From Terriglobia bacterium (GTDB taxonomy: Bacteria; Acidobacteriota; Terriglobia; Acidiferrales; UBA7541), in the NCBI GenBank assembly GCA_023512135.1, contig JAIMAG010000001.1, positions 1 through 64,000 on the forward strand: DNA of 64,000 nucleotides. The letters run 5' to 3'. Below, piece after piece: positions 39,077 to 48,832 of this stretch (within the stretch, counting starts at the first letter, position 1; each line of letters starts with the position of its first letter). Position numbers and translations under genes: made by a program. Below the pieces are notes generated by a model. It was not told the DNA's origin, made no database searches, and saw only the letters and a list, made by a program, of their open reading frames with translations.

Positions 39077-39586
39077 TCATGCAGGAAAGACAATCACCTG
39101 ACGGCGGGGACCGGTGCCTTCGCTCGAGGTGCGCACGCCGGGCTCGTCTTTCAGCGCGAGGTGGAGCACGCGGCGCTCGCGCGCGGGCATCGGGTTGAAG
39201 CGGAACGGCTGACGGGTCTCGCGGACGCGTTGAGCCGCCACCCGTGCGGCGAGCTTCAACTCCTCCAGACGCATCTGGCGCCATTCGCCGCACTCAAACA
39301 GCACGCGGTCGTAATACCGGGGGTCCAGCCGGAGCCAGCGGTGGGCCACATATTCGATGGCTTTCAGCAGCTCCGCGCCGCGCTCGGTGAGCAAGTGTTC
39401 GTCGCGCCCGCTGAAGTTGACCACCAGCTCGGGCTGCTCGACTTCGTCCGGCGATGGTTCGACCGGCCGAAATTCGTAGCGAAGCTGCAGGCCGGTGGCG
39501 CGCAGCAGCCGACGCAGGAAGCCATCGAGCGCGGCAATCACGCCTTCGCGGTCCAACCGGCCATCCACAATGAAGCGGTTCGTCAT
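39077..39586 (-). CDS. khpB: RNA-binding protein KhpB/Jag (KH and R3H domains)
   Basis: 169 residues. A KH-like part (residues about 50-100, VNFSGRDEHLLTERGAELLK) is followed by an R3H domain with FNPMPARERRVLHLALKDEP and GVRTSSEGTGPRRQVIVFP. Jag/KhpB binds RNA with KhpA and affects cell elongation in several bacteria. It is the last gene of the rpmH-rnpA-yidD-yidC-khpB order, which supports the assignment. The Jag_N domain found in Firmicutes appears to be missing or reduced. Confidence 0.9.
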   Translation of the reverse strand: MTNRFIVDGRLDREGVIAALDGFLRRLLRATGLQLRYEFRPVEPSPDEVEQPELVVNFSGRDEHLLTERGAELLKAIEYVAHRWLRLDPRYYDRVLFECGEWRQMRLEELKLAARVAAQRVRETRQPFRFNPMPARERRVLHLALKDEPGVRTSSEGTGPRRQVIVFPA

Positions 39587-39730
39587 CGCGTATCCTGCAA
39601 GCGGGCACAGCGAGCCGGATTCTACCTCACCGGCGCGAGCCGACGAGGCGAATCCGCACAGCCCGGGAGCGCGATTCGCCCCTGCCCTGTGCTCGGTGCG
39701 CCCGCGGGCCTGCCCCGGCGTGCGGTCAGC

Positions 39731-41431
39731 TCAAGACGACTGCGCAGCCGGCTTTTCGCGTTCCCGGCGGCGCCGCGGGCCTTTTTCGCGCGGCGGCGGC
39801 GCGGTCCGGATGAGATACCACTGCTGGGCCATGCCCACCAGGTTGCTGGTCAGGATATAGAGCACCAGGCCGCTCGAAATGCGCAGAAAGAAGACCCCCA
39901 TGAACAGCGGCATCAGCTTCATCATGCGCTGCTGGATTGGATCAGGCGAGGTGGCCGGCGTGGTGGCCATCATCAGATACATGGTCAGCGTCATGGCCAC
40001 GGGCAGGATGTAGTAGGGGTCGTGGGCGGAAAGGTCGCGGATCCAGCCGATCCAGGGCGCGTGGCGCAGCTCGATGGCGGTGTTCAGCATCTGGAACAGG
40101 GCAATCCAGATGGGCATCTGCAACAGCATCGGCAGGCAGCCGCTCATCGGGCTCACCCCTTCGCGCTTGAACAGCGCCATCATTTCCTGCTGCTCCTGCT
40201 GACGGCGCGGATCGCGCAGCGGGAACTTCTTGTATTTTTCCTTGATGGCGCGCATCTGGGGCATCAGCTTCTGCATTTTCTGCATCGAGCGGAAGCTTTT
40301 TACCTTCAGCGGGAACAGGAGCATGTTGATCAGCACGGTCATCGCGACAATGGCCCAGCCGTAATTGGGCAGGAACCGGTGGAGCCACTGGAGAAAATAG
40401 AACAGGGGCACCGCAATGAAGCCAAACCAGCCGAAGTTGACCAGTTCGCCGAGCGGCGGCCGCAGCGCATTCAGCGCGTCGAGCTGCTTCGGGCCCACGT
40501 AGAGCCGTCCGCGGAATGGTCCGGGCAGGGGCGCGCCGACCGCGACCGCGGCAATCGGCTGCCGGTGGGTCTGGTTGTCCTGCACGAATTCCCGCTCGCG
40601 CTGCCAGTGCCACACGGCGAGTGCATCCGCGGCGTTTTCCGGCGGCAGGAACGCCGCAGCGAAGTACCGGTCTTCGATGCCGGCGAACCGCACAGGCAGG
40701 TCGTGACGCTGGGGCCGGCCGGCATCCCCCGCCTGCCCGAGCTTGCCGGTGCCAAGCGCTTCCAGACTGCCGTTGGTGCGAAAGAAAATCCGCGCCTGTT
40801 CCGCAAAATTGGGTACGGTGTTATCGCCAAAGCCGCCGCGCCAGGCCACCGCGTGCTGCACGGGCTGGCCGTCCAACAGAACCGAGGTCTCCAGCGTGAC
40901 GACGTAATCCGAAGCGAACTGCAGCCGCTTGGTGACGACCAGCCGACCATCGCTCCAGCGGAAGGTGACTTCGGCCGGCGGGCGCAGCTCCATTGCCGCG
41001 GAGTCGACTTCGAACAGGGCGCGATTGGCGCGCGCTTCGAGCTCCGCATCTTCGAGCAGCAGCGCGAGCGGCCATTCGTCCAGTTGCTGGGCCGCTTCGG
41101 CGTAGACCAGATCAAGGGTGCGCGGTGGCTTGTGGTTGTCGCGGTACTGCTTGAGCAGCCAGCTTCGCGCGGTGGCCCCGCGGTTGGAGAGCGTGACGCG
41201 GTACAGATCGCTTTCTACGACAATCAGACGCTCTTCGGTGGCAGCCATGGCTGGAAGCGGAGCCGCGCTCGGAGCGGGCGGTGCGGTGGTCTGCGCCGGG
41301 GGCGCCTCCGGCGGCGCAGCGGGCGGGCGCGCCGGCGGCTTCGGCGCAAAAAAGTACGACCAGACGAACAGAATCACCATCGAGAGCAGAAAGGCAAGCA
41401 GCACCCGGGCCTGGTCTGAGAGTTCCCTCAC
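39731..41431 (-). CDS. yidC: membrane protein insertase YidC
   Basis: 566 residues. The GTG start at 41431 has GGAGG seven bases upstream and overlaps the yidD stop (GTGA). An N-terminal helix ([19 protein letters not shown]) and a Pro/Ala-rich linker lead to the large periplasmic beta-sandwich of Gram-negative YidC. The conserved five-helix core follows ([60 protein letters not shown]), with the positively charged C1 loop between core helices. It inserts proteins with or without Sec. The presence of the periplasmic domain supports a diderm cell. Confidence 0.97.
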   Translation of the reverse strand: MRELSDQARVLLAFLLSMVILFVWSYFFAPKPPARPPAAPPEAPPAQTTAPPAPSAAPLPAMAATEERLIVVESDLYRVTLSNRGATARSWLLKQYRDNHKPPRTLDLVYAEAAQQLDEWPLALLLEDAELEARANRALFEVDSAAMELRPPAEVTFRWSDGRLVVTKRLQFASDYVVTLETSVLLDGQPVQHAVAWRGGFGDNTVPNFAEQARIFFRTNGSLEALGTGKLGQAGDAGRPQRHDLPVRFAGIEDRYFAAAFLPPENAADALAVWHWQREREFVQDNQTHRQPIAAVAVGAPLPGPFRGRLYVGPKQLDALNALRPPLGELVNFGWFGFIAVPLFYFLQWLHRFLPNYGWAIVAMTVLINMLLFPLKVKSFRSMQKMQKLMPQMRAIKEKYKKFPLRDPRRQQEQQEMMALFKREGVSPMSGCLPMLLQMPIWIALFQMLNTAIELRHAPWIGWIRDLSAHDPYYILPVAMTLTMYLMMATTPATSPDPIQQRMMKLMPLFMGVFFLRISSGLVLYILTSNLVGMAQQWYLIRTAPPPREKGPRRRREREKPAAQSS

Positions 41432-41679
41432 GAGCGCTCCTCCGCTCCGGCCGGGTGCGCGGCCACGGCCAGCCCCGAGGAATCCGGCACCGGGTCGTAA
41501 CCGCCCGAGGAGAAGGGATGGCAGCGCAGCAGCCGACGCAGCGCCAGCCAGCCGCCGCGCCACGCGCCGTGGCGGGCGACGGCTTCCAGCGCGTAGCGCG
41601 AGCAGGAGGGGTAGAACCGGCAGCCCGTGCCGACCAGCGGCGCCAAGAACACCTGATAGCAGCGCAGCAGAACAAGCAT
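41428..41679 (-). CDS. yidD: membrane protein insertion efficiency factor YidD
   Basis: 83 residues starting [17 protein letters not shown]. The hallmark [16 protein letters not shown] and the end of the domain [15 protein letters not shown] are present. A GTG at 41724 that overlaps the rnpA stop (GTGA) could add 15 residues, but family members normally start at the position chosen. Its own stop overlaps the yidC start. YidD is a small membrane-associated helper of YidC. Confidence 0.93.
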   Translation of the reverse strand: MLVLLRCYQVFLAPLVGTGCRFYPSCSRYALEAVARHGAWRGGWLALRRLLRCHPFSSGGYDPVPDSSGLAVAAHPAGAEERS

Positions 41680-41720
41680 CCCCCGGGCCGGCCAGCCCGG
41701 CCGCAGCGGATGGCTCGCAC

Positions 41721-42137
41721 TCACCGGAGCAGCGTCAGCTCGCGCAGCAGTGCGTGCAGTTCGCGGTAGAGCGCGGTGAAGTCTTCGGTGGCTACCGGGC
41801 CCCGTGGATGTACAACGATGTCCCATCCGGTTTGTATCTCCGGACGAAGCCGACGCAGGATCTCCCGCGTCCGCCGCCGGATGCGATTGCGGCGGACGGC
41901 GTTGCCCAGTGTCCGTTTCACACTGATGCCGAACCGGCAGTGCGGCAGAGCGCTGGGCAGGCCAAACACCACGAAATGCTTCGACGCACGCCGCCGACCA
42001 CTGCGATAGACGGCTTCGAACTCCGACCGGCGCACCAGCCGCATCCGGCGCGGCAGGCGCTGGCCGGCGGGAGCACTAGGAGACCGTAAGCCGTTTGCGT
42101 CCTTTTTTTCGGCGTCGGGCAAGAACTTTGCGTCCAC
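41721..42137 (-). CDS. rnpA: ribonuclease P protein component
   Basis: Up to 138 residues. The core from [20 protein letters not shown] through [20 protein letters not shown] (the RNR motif) and [11 protein letters not shown] is unmistakable RnpA. The start is open. The ATG at 42044 gives almost no residues before the first conserved helix, while the GTG at 42137 gives a 31-residue extension that overlaps rpmH by 62 bp in another frame. The protein helps the RNase P RNA bind pre-tRNA for 5' processing. It is co-transcribed with rpmH. Confidence 0.93.
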   Translation of the reverse strand: MDAKFLPDAEKKDANGLRSPSAPAGQRLPRRMRLVRRSEFEAVYRSGRRRASKHFVVFGLPSALPHCRFGISVKRTLGNAVRRNRIRRRTREILRRLRPEIQTGWDIVVHPRGPVATEDFTALYRELHALLRELTLLR

Positions 42138-42216
42138 CCTTCGACTTCATGCGCGCGCGGAAGCCGTGGGTCTTCCGGCGCTTGCGGACGTGCGGTTGAA
42201 AGGTGCGTTTCGGCAA
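42076..42216 (-). CDS. rpmH: ribosomal protein bL34
   Basis: 46 residues, too short to stand out among longer frames. It reads [20 protein letters not shown] after the start, then [20 protein letters not shown] and RLTVS, the universal bL34 sequence. The start is TTG with GAGG five bases upstream. It leads the rpmH-rnpA-yidD-yidC-khpB operon and is divergent from ffh. Confidence 0.96.
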   Translation of the reverse strand: MPKRTFQPHVRKRRKTHGFRARMKSKGGRKVLARRRKKGRKRLTVS

Positions 42217-42395
42217 CGGGTCCTCGTTTTCTGTGCTTCGTCTCCGTCCCCGGCAGGTGGCCGAGGCGAGCTCCGCTCCTGCTGCGGTTGCGGAGCGTTT
42301 GCATCCGAGGCGGTAGTGTAAGCGAGCCTTCCAGTCGGGTCAAGGAACCCGCCGCGTTGACCGGCCGCCACCGTACCCCTAGAATCGTTTCCAGT

Positions 42396-43739
42396 ATGTT
42401 CGAGGCGCTGACAGAAAAGCTGCAGCGAACCTTCAAGAACCTGCGCGGGCAGGGCAAGCTGAGCGAGGAACACCTGCGCGGCGCGCTCGCCCAGATTCGC
42501 GAAGCGCTGCTCGAGGCCGACGTCAACGTCGAGGTCGCCGACACGCTGCTGGCCCGCATCGGCGAAAAAGCCTTGGGGCAGGAAGTGCTGCTGCAGCTTT
42601 CACCGGATCAGCAGGTCGTCAAAATCGTTCGCGACGAGCTGACTGCCCTGCTCGGGCAGCCGGCCCGGCCGAATTTCGCTTCGCGACCGCCTTCGGTCTG
42701 GCTGCTCGTCGGCCTGCAGGGCTCGGGCAAGACTACGACTGCGGGCAAGCTGGCCCGCTGGCTCGGCCGCAACGGGCACCGGCCGCTGGTGGTCTCCACC
42801 GACGTGTATCGCCCGGCGGCGCGAGAGCAGCTCGTGCAGGTGGCGCGCGCGGCCGGGGTGCGTTGCTTCGCCGCCGAAGGACTACAACAGCCGCTCGAAA
42901 TTGCCCGCGCGGCGCTGCGCGAAGCGCGGCTTTCGGCCAGTGACGTCGTCCTGGTGGATACGGCCGGGCGGCTGCACATCGACGACGCCCTGATGGACGA
43001 ACTGGCCCAACTGAAGCGCGAACTGCAGCCGGCGGAAATTCTTTTCATTGCCGACGCGATGATCGGGCAGGATGCCGTCCGCTCGGCCAGCGAGTTTCAC
43101 CGGCGACTCGGGTTGACCGGCGTGGTGCTGACCAAGCTGGACGGCGATGCCCGCGGCGGCGCCGCGCTCAGCATCGGCAAGGTTACCGGCGCGCCCATCA
43201 AGTTCATCGGCGTCGGCGAAAAGTACGACGCGCTGGAGCCGTTCTACCCCGACCGCATCGTCAGCCGCATCCTGGGCATGGGCGATGTGCTCACGCTGAT
43301 CGAAAAAGCCGAGCAGGCCGTCGACCAGAAGAAAGCTGCGGAACTGGAACGCAAACTGCGCCGCGACGAATTCACCCTGGAAGATTTCCGCGACCAGTTG
43401 CGGCAGCTTCGCAAGATGGGGCCGCTCGAACAGCTCGTCGGGCTGCTGCCGAAGGTCGGCCCGCTGGCGCAGCTCCCGCGCGATGCTCAGGTGGACGAAC
43501 AGCGCCTGAAGCGCGTCGAAGCCATCATCAATTCCATGACGCCGGAAGAGCGCGCCGACCACACCCTCATCGACGGCCGGCGGCGGCGGCGCATCGCCCG
43601 GGGCAGCGGCACCTCCGTGCAGGAAGTGAATCAACTGCTGCGCCAGTACGCGGAGATGCGGCGGCTGATTCGCCAGATGGGCAAGGCGGGAGCGGCCAGC
43701 AAGCTGCGCCGTCTGGGCCTGGGCAAACTCACCGGCTGA
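42396..43739 (+). CDS. ffh: signal recognition particle protein Ffh (SRP54)
   Basis: 447 residues from MFEALTEKLQRTFKNLRGQG, which is the canonical N-domain; the frame is open 36 codons further upstream. The GTPase motifs are G1 GLQGSGKTTTAGKLA, DTAGRLHID, and TKLDGDARGGAAL. The M domain carries the 4.5S RNA-binding signature RRRIARGSGTSVQEVNQLLR and ends soon after, with no long Met-rich tail. It delivers nascent membrane proteins to FtsY and Sec. Its gene is divergent from the rpmH-yidC operon, so two halves of the membrane-targeting machinery share one intergenic region of 180 bp. Confidence 0.97.
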   Translation: MFEALTEKLQRTFKNLRGQGKLSEEHLRGALAQIREALLEADVNVEVADTLLARIGEKALGQEVLLQLSPDQQVVKIVRDELTALLGQPARPNFASRPPSVWLLVGLQGSGKTTTAGKLARWLGRNGHRPLVVSTDVYRPAAREQLVQVARAAGVRCFAAEGLQQPLEIARAALREARLSASDVVLVDTAGRLHIDDALMDELAQLKRELQPAEILFIADAMIGQDAVRSASEFHRRLGLTGVVLTKLDGDARGGAALSIGKVTGAPIKFIGVGEKYDALEPFYPDRIVSRILGMGDVLTLIEKAEQAVDQKKAAELERKLRRDEFTLEDFRDQLRQLRKMGPLEQLVGLLPKVGPLAQLPRDAQVDEQRLKRVEAIINSMTPEERADHTLIDGRRRRRIARGSGTSVQEVNQLLRQYAEMRRLIRQMGKAGAASKLRRLGLGKLTG

Positions 43740-43760
43740 ACCAATCTCTCCGGCGTCGGA

Positions 43761-44858
43761 TCAGGGCTGCGCCTGCTGGCGTGCCCGTGCGTGCGCGGGC
43801 TGTTCTTCGCGGCCGGTATCGGGATTCGTACCGCGCTCGAGCGCCAGAAAATAGGCGAGCCACTGTGCGGCTACGGTGTGCGGGAACAGGGCGAGCCAGT
43901 CGGGCGCGGCAGGCACAACCAGCACCGGTGCGGTGCGCGCGTCGACGGACACACCAGAGCTGACTACGGCCAGGCCGCGAGCGCCGGTCTCGCGCGCGGC
44001 GCGCAGGGCCTGCACGGTGCGCCGCGCGGCAGACGCAGCGTCCAGAAAAGCCACCACGGCCGCGCGTTCATCGCAGGCCGCCAGCGGGCCGTGCAGGAAC
44101 TCCTCGCTCGAAAATCCTTCCGCGTGGATGTAGCTGGTCTCCTTCACCTTCAGGGCCGCTTCGCGCGCAGTGATGCTCTGCAGCCCGGCACCGAGGAAAA
44201 ACAGGCGGTCGAGCTGCCCGAGCCAGCCGGCCACGGCGCGGGCGTCGGCCTCCGTTGCGAGCGAGCCCTCGACCAGCTCTGGCAACTGCTCGACGTCGCG
44301 CTCGGCGGCCGAGCCGGGACTCCATCCACGGTGTCGCGCCACTTCTGCGGCGAGCAGCGCATGAGCGGCCAGCGCGGTCGTATAGCTTTTCGTGTGGGCC
44401 ATGGAGATTTCCTGCTCGCAGGTCGTGATGACCGCATCCGCGCCCCGCAATCCGTTACCACCGCCGGCGCCGGTAATCGCCACGGTGAACGCGCCGGAGG
44501 CTTTTGCCCGCTCCAGGGCTTCGACCGAGTAGCCCGGGCCGCCGCGGTGACTGGTGAGCAGCACCGCGTCCGCGGAGCCCAGTGCGAGCGGCGCATGGAC
44601 CAGCTCGAAGGATTCTTCCACCCGCACCCAGGCGCGCCCGCCACTCCAATGTCGCAGGAAGCGCTCACCGGCCAGCGCGGCATGCAGCGAGGTGCCAGTG
44701 CCGACGGAAAGAATCCGCTCGTGTCGCGCGATGGCAGCAGCTGTGTGCACGATGTTTTCGCGCTGGCTGGCGAGCAGACGCGCGATGCGCTCCGGCTGCT
44801 GCCGGATGGCTTCGTACATGTGGTAGGGGTGCGCGCGGCGCAGTCGCTCCGATTCCAT
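43761..44858 (-). CDS. double SIS-domain sugar isomerase/deaminase-like protein
   Basis: 365 residues made of two SIS domains. The first begins RILSVGTGTSLHAALAGERF. The second has GAGLQSITAREAALKVKETS and then YIHAEGFSSEEFLHGPLAAC, the sugar-phosphate binding part of the GlmS isomerase half. No glutaminase domain is present, so it resembles AgaS/FrlB-type deglycases or deaminases that act on amino-sugar phosphates. It converges on ffh with 21 bp between the stops. The C-terminus is a low-complexity tail. Substrate unknown. Confidence 0.85.
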   Translation of the reverse strand: MESERLRRAHPYHMYEAIRQQPERIARLLASQRENIVHTAAAIARHERILSVGTGTSLHAALAGERFLRHWSGGRAWVRVEESFELVHAPLALGSADAVLLTSHRGGPGYSVEALERAKASGAFTVAITGAGGGNGLRGADAVITTCEQEISMAHTKSYTTALAAHALLAAEVARHRGWSPGSAAERDVEQLPELVEGSLATEADARAVAGWLGQLDRLFFLGAGLQSITAREAALKVKETSYIHAEGFSSEEFLHGPLAACDERAAVVAFLDAASAARRTVQALRAARETGARGLAVVSSGVSVDARTAPVLVVPAAPDWLALFPHTVAAQWLAYFLALERGTNPDTGREEQPAHARARQQAQP

Positions 44859-45089
44859 AGCCGACCTTCCCCGGGAGGATTTCGGATGCCGTAAAAAACC
44901 GGTGCGCTGGTCCTTCCTGTTGCCTCTATGGCGTCGCGCTGCGCGGGGGGCAGGAACGGCTCCGCATCACCCGGTCTCCCGCATCCTTTCGAGACGGAAG
45001 AGTGTACCGACAACCGGGCACAGGGAACAGAGCGCGGAATCCACAGGTCACGAATATCGCAGATGCCCGCCGCGGATCGGAGATGCCGA

Positions 45090-45857
45090 CTAGGGTCGCT
45101 CCCCGGGACGCACCAGGGGAACGAAAATCACCGGCATCACGCGCTGGATGCGGATGTCGCGCGGGCCTTTCGCGCCTTTTGTGATGAGCAGCAGCTCCTG
45201 CGTCTGGTAGCGTGCGCCCACGGGAATCACCATGCGGCCGCCCGGCTTGAGCTGTTCGAGCAGCGGCTCGGGGATGTGGTCGGGCGCAGCGGTGACAATG
45301 ACGGCGTCGAAGGGTGCCTGCTCGGGCCAGCCCAGGTAGCCATCGCCGATGCGCACGTGGATGTTCGCGTAGCCCAGTTCGCGCAGGCGCTGCTCGGCCT
45401 GGCGTCCCAGCGGCTCGACAATCTCGATGGTGAACACCTCGGCAACCAGCTCGGCCAGCACCGCAGCCTGATAGCCAGAGCCGGTGCCCACTTCGAGCAC
45501 GCGATCGGTGGGCTGCGGATCGAGCAGTTCGGTCATCCGCGCGACGACGTAGGGCTGCGAGATGGTCTGGCCATAGCCAATCGGCAGCGGGCGGTCTTCG
45601 TACGCATGCGGACGCTGCTCCGGCGGCACCAGCCGGTGGCGCGGCACGCGGCGCAGAGCCTCCAGCACGCGGGCATTCCGCACCGGCTCGCCGCCCGTCC
45701 AACGCTCCGAAGCGAGCTGCGCGACCAACGCTTCGCGCTGCCGGCGAAACCGCTCCTCTTCCCGGTCCTGCGCCAGAGCGGCGACCGCCACCAGGACCAG
45801 CGCCAGCGATCCCGTCCTGGCCCTGCTGGCCGCAATCATGGTCCGAAGGGAGAGCAT
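45090..45857 (-). CDS. pcm: exported protein-L-isoaspartate O-methyltransferase
   Basis: 255 residues. The methyltransferase is standard: RVPRHRLVPPEQRPHAYEDR, PLPIGYGQTISQPYVVARMT, and the SAM loop VLEVGTGSGYQAAVLAELVA. The ending is also standard: GRMVIPVGARYQTQELLLIT. It repairs isoaspartyl residues in aged proteins. Unusually, the N-terminus is a signal peptide (SRARTGSLALVLVAVAALAQ), so the mature enzyme should act outside the cytoplasm, where a SAM source is not obvious. The ATG codons at 45857 and 45839, or an earlier GTG, are possible starts, and none has a strong ribosome binding site. Confidence 0.9.
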   Translation of the reverse strand: MLSLRTMIAASRARTGSLALVLVAVAALAQDREEERFRRQREALVAQLASERWTGGEPVRNARVLEALRRVPRHRLVPPEQRPHAYEDRPLPIGYGQTISQPYVVARMTELLDPQPTDRVLEVGTGSGYQAAVLAELVAEVFTIEIVEPLGRQAEQRLRELGYANIHVRIGDGYLGWPEQAPFDAVIVTAAPDHIPEPLLEQLKPGGRMVIPVGARYQTQELLLITKGAKGPRDIRIQRVMPVIFVPLVRPGERP

Positions 45858-46015
45858 GTTCGGTGAGGGCGGCCTTCGTCCTGCTCGCCCGCGCAACTGA
45901 ATTTGCACCGCAACGGTTCGTGCTTCAGCAGCCCGACTGCTTGTCGGTTGCCTTTTCGCCGCGCGCGGTGTATTGCATGCCGCGCGAAGTTCATTCTAAC
46001 AATTCCGGAGACCTG

Positions 46016-46279
46016 ATGCCCCGCTATCTGACTCTACACACACTGGCCTGCCTGACGCGGCAAGGCGCCGAAGAGCTGGCGGCGCGGCTGTGTGCGGCGA
46101 CGGACGTCGCGGTCCGGCGCGTGCTGGTCAATCTGACCGAAGGCAAGATGCTGGTGGAAGTGGAAGCTGCTGCCCGCGAGCCGCTCGAAGCCTGGCTGCG
46201 AGCCGAAGGCATGCACTACGACTGGCTGCTGCGCATCGAATATGAGCTGCGCGAGGGACGGCTCGTGGCATCCGATTGA
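46016..46279 (+). CDS. small conserved-looking hypothetical protein (87 aa)
   Basis: Begins MPRYLTLHTLACLTRQGAEE, with GGAG five bases before the ATG. The pattern of strands and helices (VAVRRVLVNLTEGKMLVEVE, then REPLEAWLRAEGMHYDWLLR) suggests a ferredoxin-like alpha-beta fold. Resemblance to the DUF4242-type MPRY start is noted, but I do not assign it. It has no signal peptide. It lies upstream of the rhodanese gene on the same strand, 104 bp away, and may be co-transcribed. Confidence 0.7.
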   Translation: MPRYLTLHTLACLTRQGAEELAARLCAATDVAVRRVLVNLTEGKMLVEVEAAAREPLEAWLRAEGMHYDWLLRIEYELREGRLVASD

Positions 46280-46383
46280 TTCTTGCTCAGCTTGCGGGCC
46301 GAGGCGAATCCTGCTAGGCTGCAATCGGTTCCCCACCGGGCAAGAAACCGGGCACGTCCCCCGCCAGCCCAAGGAGGAAGACC

Positions 46384-47250
46384 ATGGCAGAGTATGCGCA
46401 TCCCGAAGTTCTGGTCAGCACGCAGTGGGTTGCTGACCATCGCCACGACCCCAACCTGCGCATCGTGGAAGTGGACGTCGACACCTCAGCCTACGAGCAG
46501 GGCCACATTCCCGGCGCGATTGCCTGGAACTGGCAGACCGAACTGCAGGATCCCGTCCGTCGCGACCTGATCGGCAAAGCAGAATTCGAGCAACTGATGT
46601 CCCGCAGCGGCATTGCCAACGACACCACGGTGATCGTCTATGGCGACAACAACAACTGGTTTGCCTGCTGGGCCTTCTGGCAACTGAAGTACTACGGGCA
46701 CGAAGACGTCCGCGTGATGAACGGCGGGCGCAAGAAGTGGCTGGAGGAAAAGCGCGAGCTTTCCACCGAAGTGCCCGTCGTGCAGCCCACCAGTTATCGG
46801 GCCAAAGACCCCGACGCTTCGATTCGCGCCCGCCGCGACGAGATATTTGCCGTGCTGGACGGCCGGCGCCCGGCCGTGCTGGTCGACGTCCGTTCTCCCG
46901 ATGAGTTCACCGGTAAGATCATCGCTCCGCCGGGGATGACGGAAACGGCGCAGCGCGGCGGCCATATCCCGGGCGCAGCCAACATCCCCTGGTCGCAGGC
47001 CGTCCGCGAAGACGGAACCTTCAAAAGCGTCGAAGAGCTGCGCGAGCTCTACGCCAGCCGTGGCATCCGGGGCGACAGCCCGGTCATCGCCTACTGCCGC
47101 ATCGGCGAACGCAGCTCGCACACCTGGTTCGTGCTGAAATACCTGCTCGGATTCGCCGACGTGCGCAACTACGACGGCTCGTGGACCGAGTGGGGCAACC
47201 TGGTCGGCGCGCCCATCGAAAAAGGCGAAGCGGCCCGCGCCGCCCGCTAG
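46384..47250 (+). CDS. thiosulfate sulfurtransferase (tandem rhodanese)
   Basis: 288 residues with two rhodanese domains. The N-terminal one (about 10-130) is structural, and the C-terminal one carries the active cysteine C238 in [13 protein letters not shown]. The loop CRIGER followed by SSH is the SseA/CysA-type thiosulfate transferase class rather than the mercaptopyruvate CG(S/T)G-V-T type. AAGGAGG precedes the ATG. It transfers sulfane sulfur from thiosulfate to cyanide or to protein acceptors, and no signal peptide is seen. Confidence 0.93.
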   Translation: MAEYAHPEVLVSTQWVADHRHDPNLRIVEVDVDTSAYEQGHIPGAIAWNWQTELQDPVRRDLIGKAEFEQLMSRSGIANDTTVIVYGDNNNWFACWAFWQLKYYGHEDVRVMNGGRKKWLEEKRELSTEVPVVQPTSYRAKDPDASIRARRDEIFAVLDGRRPAVLVDVRSPDEFTGKIIAPPGMTETAQRGGHIPGAANIPWSQAVREDGTFKSVEELRELYASRGIRGDSPVIAYCRIGERSSHTWFVLKYLLGFADVRNYDGSWTEWGNLVGAPIEKGEAARAAR

Positions 47251-47376
47251 CTTGCCCCGGGGGATTCTCAGCCAGGGCGCTCGTTCGGGCGCCCTGTTTG
47301 CTTCTCCGCGCGTTGACGCCGCAGCCGGGCCGGCCTAAGATGCGGCGGCTCGAAATTCCAGCCGGGAGTTTGACGG

Positions 47377-48735
47377 ATGCCGTACGCATCTCGTTTTGTT
47401 CGCTTCGCCGTGCGCAGCCTGGGGTTGCTGGCCACGCTTGCGGCACCCGTACCCGCGCAGGAGGACCTCGACGCCCTGATTACGCGGGAGCTGGCTGCGC
47501 TGCGCGCCAGCTACGAACACCTGCACCGCCATCCGGAGCTTTCCTATCAGGAAAAACAGACTGCCGCCTACCTGGCCGGCGAGCTGCGCCGGCTCGGCTT
47601 CGAGGTGACGGAGAACGTCGGCGACTACGGCGTCGCCGGACGCACCTCGTACGGGCTGGTAGCCGTGCTGCGCAACGGCGCGGGGCCGACTGTTCTGCTG
47701 CGCACCGACCTGGACGCGCTGCCGGTGGAAGAAAAGACCGGCCTGCCCTACGCCAGTCGCGTGCGCGCGCTGCTGGACGGCAGCGAGGTGCCGGTGATGC
47801 ACGCCTGCGGCCACGACATGCACATGACTGCCTGGCTCGGCGCTGCGCGCCTGCTGGTCCGGCTGCGCGAGCGGTGGCAGGGCACGCTGGTCCTGATCGG
47901 GCAACCAGCAGAAGAACGCGGCGCCGGCGCGCGCGCGATGCTGCGGGACGGGCTCTACACGCGCTTCCCGCGGCCCGATGCCGTCGTCGCGCTGCACGTT
48001 TCGCCCGACATCCCGGCCGGCAAAATCGGCTACCGCGAGGGCTATGCGCTGGCCAGCGCCGATTCGGTAGACATCACCGTGTACGGGGCGGGCGGCCACG
48101 GCGCCTATCCGCATCGCACGAAAGACCCGATCGTGATTGCTTCGCAACTGGTGCTCGCGCTGCAGACCATTGTCAGCCGCGAAATCGCTCCCCTGGAACC
48201 GGCGGTGGTCACTGTGGGCTCCTTCCACGCCGGCACCAAGCACAACATCATTCCCGACCAGGCTCACCTGCAGCTGACCGTCCGCGCCTACAAACCTGAA
48301 GTCCGCGAACACATCCTGGAGGCTATCCGCCGCATCGCCCGCGGCGTGGCCCTGGCTGCCGGCCTGCCGGAAGACCGCCTGCCGCGCGTCGTGCATTCCG
48401 AAGAAGAGGCCACGCCTTCGACCTACAACGACCCGGCACTTACCGAGCGCCTGGCCGGCGCGCTGAAACAGGCTCTGGACGAAGCCAACGTGGTGCGCAC
48501 CGAGCCGGTAATGGGTGCTGAAGATTTCAGTCGCTACGGACTCGAAGAGCCTCGCGTGCCCATCTGCATGCTGTGGCTCGGCGCGGCCGACCTTCGACGG
48601 CTGGAAGCGGCCCGGGCCGCGGGCACCACCCTGCCCGGGCTGCATTCAGCCGAGTTCGCTCCCGTGGTGGAGCCAGCCATCCAGACGGGCGTGAAGGCAC
48701 TGACCACCGCAGCGCTCGAACTGTTCAAGAAATAA
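47377..48735 (+). CDS. secreted M20-family amidohydrolase/peptidase
   Basis: 452 residues with a signal peptide (FAVRSLGLLATLAAPVPAQ). Zinc ligands and catalytic residues of the M20D (IAL/HipO) class are visible: YEHLHRHPELSYQEKQTAAY, LLRTDLDALPVEEKTGLPYA, HACGHDMHMTAWLGAA, GQPAEERGAGARAML, and EPVMGAEDFSRYGL. The lid domain contains GAGGHGAYPHRTKDPI. It hydrolyses N-acyl amino acids or similar amides. Export and the linker suggest a periplasmic scavenging role. Confidence 0.92.
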   Translation: MPYASRFVRFAVRSLGLLATLAAPVPAQEDLDALITRELAALRASYEHLHRHPELSYQEKQTAAYLAGELRRLGFEVTENVGDYGVAGRTSYGLVAVLRNGAGPTVLLRTDLDALPVEEKTGLPYASRVRALLDGSEVPVMHACGHDMHMTAWLGAARLLVRLRERWQGTLVLIGQPAEERGAGARAMLRDGLYTRFPRPDAVVALHVSPDIPAGKIGYREGYALASADSVDITVYGAGGHGAYPHRTKDPIVIASQLVLALQTIVSREIAPLEPAVVTVGSFHAGTKHNIIPDQAHLQLTVRAYKPEVREHILEAIRRIARGVALAAGLPEDRLPRVVHSEEEATPSTYNDPALTERLAGALKQALDEANVVRTEPVMGAEDFSRYGLEEPRVPICMLWLGAADLRRLEAARAAGTTLPGLHSAEFAPVVEPAIQTGVKALTTAALELFKK

Positions 48736-48832
48736 TCTCTCGAGGTGAAACCGGCTTTCTGCCTGCCTCCGGGTGCAGCACGCTATCGCGGGCGAAGTGC
48801 ACGGCACTTAATGCGCGCCGCGAAAGTCTGCG

